From: a virus
IMG/VR virus record: IMGVR_UViG_3300018424_000129
Coordinates: 1-31,080 of that record
Direction: 5' to 3' (one strand)
DNA: 31,080 nucleotides
Below are positions 30,729-31,080 of the stretch, one piece after another. The notes under the pieces are model-generated. The model was given only the letters and a program-made list of their open reading frames with translations. It was not told the origin of the DNA and ran no database searches. How positions within the stretch are numbered: the first letter of the stretch is position 1; each line of letters opens with the position of its first letter. Both the position numbers and the translations under genes were made by a program.

Positions 30729-31080
30729 ATGACTGAATCGACAATTATGAAGGTAGGCATCATTGGATTAGGACGCATGGGTGAGGGTATGTCCCGCCGC
30801 ATGATTAACGAAGGAATCGAAGTCCATGGATATCGCAACAATTATAAAAAGGCAGAGGAACAATTTGAGAAGGGTTATATCAGTGGATGTACCACTTCTA
30901 TTCAAAGCCTTGTTCAAGTAGTTAAACAAAAAAAGAATGGTGGCACCTCCCCTGGTGTTTTTATGATGGTTGTACCAGCAGAAACAGTAGAGGAGACGAT
31001 CAATGAGTTACTACGATATTGTAGTGAAGGCGATATTATTATTGATCATGGCAATAGCAATTTTAAGGACAGTCGGAAAA
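30729..31080 (+). CDS. gnd: 6-phosphogluconate dehydrogenase, N-terminal part (3' truncated)
   Basis: KVGIIGLGRMGEGMSRRMIN is the NADP-binding Rossmann fingerprint of the family, followed by MMVVPAETVEETINELLRYC and DIIIDHGNSNFKDS, the classic '-D-x-G-N-S' block. It oxidises 6-phosphogluconate to ribulose-5-P with NADPH and CO2. In cyanophages it is an auxiliary metabolic gene acting with TalC in the pentose phosphate pathway. The start is ATG 30729; ATG 30747 would begin exactly at the conserved MKVGIIG and is an alternative. The frame is open to the window end. Confidence 0.92.
   Translation, partial: MTESTIMKVGIIGLGRMGEGMSRRMINEGIEVHGYRNNYKKAEEQFEKGYISGCTTSIQSLVQVVKQKKNGGTSPGVFMMVVPAETVEETINELLRYCSEGDIIIDHGNSNFKDSRK

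Noticed and set aside
1-31080. CRISPR array or insertion sequence
   Set aside because: No regularly spaced direct repeats and no transposase motifs or terminal inverted repeats were noticed on either strand.

Overview
The window reads as part of a T4-like myovirus genome infecting marine cyanobacteria (Synechococcus or Prochlorococcus; family Kyanoviridae in current taxonomy). The evidence is the combination of talC (transaldolase) and gnd (6-phosphogluconate dehydrogenase), long fiber genes behind AT-rich ATAAATA/CTAAATA late-type promoters, a lone phage tRNA-Leu, many 2OG-Fe(II) oxygenases, and very dense packing. Every gene I accept is on the + strand, most overlap or nearly touch the next, and no stretch over 300 bases lacks a gene. 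Assignment to a particular phage is not possible from the sequence alone.

Layout. (1) 1-2371: end of an unknown gene, tRNA-Leu(UAA), a hairpin, a late-type promoter, a small gene, a 2OG oxygenase, a fused two-domain protein resembling the 'sporadic carbohydrate cluster' families, and a 57-residue gene. (2) 2416-8232: a giant fiber with a C-terminal S74 intramolecular chaperone. (3) 8241-13128: two transcription modules, each introduced by an intrinsic terminator plus a GGTGTATAAT box. The first holds a 1043-residue SF2 helicase/N6-adenine methyltransferase fusion and a short methyltransferase-like protein without a catalytic motif. The second holds another SF2 helicase, followed by a JmjC/cupin-like protein. 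This stretch appears richer in G+C than its neighbours. (4) 13550-15028: small overlapping unknown genes and one oxygenase. (5) 15012-22418: a continuous overlapping cassette of oxygenases, two paralogous radical SAM proteins, an HNH endonuclease with its own promoter, a NodU/CmcH-type carbamoyltransferase and an SGNH-hydrolase-like protein. (6) 22446-24644: small early-type genes and talC behind a sigma70-like promoter. (7) 24678-28159: two tandem collar-type fibers, a Cys-containing small protein, a coiled-coil protein and a two-domain oxygenase. (8) 28206-31080: small early-type genes, including an AbrB/MazE-like protein, ending in gnd, which runs off the window.

How it may fit together. 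Fibers and surface-chemistry enzymes are interleaved. The radical SAM/oxygenase/carbamoyltransferase/SGNH cassette, together with the SpoChoClust-like fusion, is best read as a phage-encoded small-molecule or glycan tailoring pathway whose substrate is unknown. The helicase/methyltransferase block looks like a remodelled restriction-modification enzyme without an obvious nuclease, perhaps for self-methylation or counter-defence. TalC and Gnd would push host carbon through the pentose phosphate pathway toward NADPH and ribose for phage DNA synthesis. All functions are inferred by reading motifs; no searches were run.
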